In this document: piece by piece, positions 33,958-34,174 of the stretch
How the letters are laid out: every line of letters starts with the position of its first letter
How positions within the stretch are numbered: the stretch's first letter is position 1
Origin: Spirochaetota bacterium
GTDB taxonomy: Bacteria; Spirochaetota; UBA4802; JAFGJZ01
Length of the DNA stretch: 34,174 nucleotides
Reading direction: 5' to 3'
Assembly (NCBI GenBank): GCA_023396615.1
Contig: JAEWVM010000225.1
Location: 1-34,174 of the forward strand
Position numbers and translations under genes: made by a program
The notes under the pieces: generated by a model
The model's database searches: none
What the model saw: the letters and a program-made list of their open reading frames with translations, nothing else
Told to the model about the DNA's origin: nothing

Positions 33958-34174
33958 TTATAAATCAAAATCCATGTACTTTAATTCAACTCCGTCGACA
34001 CTTTTGACAGCAAACTCAAATTTCTCCCAGTCGCTTTTATTGCCGATTACTTCAAGAACCATAAGTCCCTTTTTGCTGCAGGTGTTGTTGTTGACTTCAT
34101 GAAGCCCAAGGCGCGTCTTGATAAGACAACCATACTCAGTCAGAACTTTCTGCAGTTCTGTAGCGTCCTTAAGC
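33958..34174 (-). CDS. small ACT-like protein, TM1266-like putative regulator (5' end missing)
   Basis: Read on the minus strand from the right edge, an open frame of 71 codons ends in TAA at 33958-33960. The product reads 'LKDATELQKVLTEYGCLIKTRLGLHEV', then 'GLMVLEVIGNKSDWEKFEFAVKSVDGVELKYMDFDL'. This is the strand-helix pattern of a single ACT/ferredoxin-like fold, close to the TM1266-type 'iron-only hydrogenase system regulator' family, which is about 80-90 residues, so only the first strand is probably missing. Two cysteines (in 'EYGCLI' and 'NNTCSKKG') are of interest but not established as ligands. A terminator follows. No hydrogenase genes are in the window. Confidence 0.65.
   Translation of the reverse strand, partial: LKDATELQKVLTEYGCLIKTRLGLHEVNNNTCSKKGLMVLEVIGNKSDWEKFEFAVKSVDGVELKYMDFDL

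Noticed and set aside
1..34174. CRISPR arrays, insertion sequences, prophage, tRNA or rRNA genes
   Set aside because: No regularly spaced repeats, transposase or integrase, terminal inverted repeats or tRNA-like cloverleafs were found on reading through; a tRNAscan-SE/Infernal run would settle RNA genes.

Overview
The window is about 34 kb of tightly packed, fairly AT-rich bacterial chromosome, mostly housekeeping genes with no phage, insertion sequence, CRISPR, tRNA or rRNA that I can see. The host looks like a diderm (a LolA-type lipoprotein carrier, a periplasmic-type ApbE lipoprotein, many Sec signal peptides), rod-shaped (RodZ, bactofilin) and with a chemotaxis-type signalling system. 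Hemerythrin plus ApbE suggest an anaerobic or microaerobic redox life. The gene neighbourhoods (scpA-scpB-cmk-rpsA-TPR; lolA-rodZ-rimO-pgsA-pgpA) would fit a deep-branching diderm such as a spirochaete-like lineage, but the phylum is only a guess.

Layout. 1-3.3 kb (minus): an OFA-type MFS transporter and a secreted TPR/HExxH metalloprotease. 3.4-4.8 kb (plus): hemerythrin and ApbE, overlapping by 1 nt. 4.8-13.4 kb (minus): a run read from right to left as acyl-ligase/ACP/acyltransferase fusion, asnS, rpiB, LamG/FN3 secreted protein, CCA-type nucleotidyltransferase, aminotransferase, with overlaps or tiny gaps at each junction. 13.5-16.4 kb (plus): DUF815 AAA ATPase, aspartate kinase, then bactofilin with its own good promoter. 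16.4-21.0 kb (minus): lolA, rodZ, rimO, pgsA, pgpA, HIT in one compact operon joining envelope biogenesis, ribosome modification and phosphatidylglycerol synthesis. 21.2-22.5 kb: a doubtful 60-codon ORF (plus), a YfcE-like phosphodiesterase and a secreted NTF2-like protein. 22.6-27.2 kb (minus): scpA, scpB, cmk, rpsA and a membrane-anchored TPR protein, closed by a strong terminator hairpin. 27.3-32.7 kb (minus): cheW, cheA, cheB, cheY, closed by a terminator. 32.7-33.9 kb (minus): an acidic coiled-coil (ZapB-like) gene and zapA behind a promoter and a structured leader. 33.96-34.17 kb (minus): the 3' end of a small ACT-like (TM1266-like) regulator gene.

The most interesting items are: (1) CheA carries a complete CheC-type phosphatase domain at its C terminus, so kinase and CheY-P phosphatase would be on one chain; (2) the ~100-nt leader of the ZapB-like/zapA operon contains three complementary segments that can form two mutually exclusive hairpins, a switch-like layout; (3) the acidic coiled-coil partner of ZapA ends in a repeated hydrophobic/acidic array; (4) the 876-aa acyl-ligase/ACP/PlsC fusion ends in a very basic tail encoded within a 95-nt overlap with the start of asnS; (5) a strong terminator sits only about 11 nt before the scpA start. 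Several genes appear to use TTG or GTG starts, and I give revised starts where signal peptides or Shine-Dalgarno sites argue for them.
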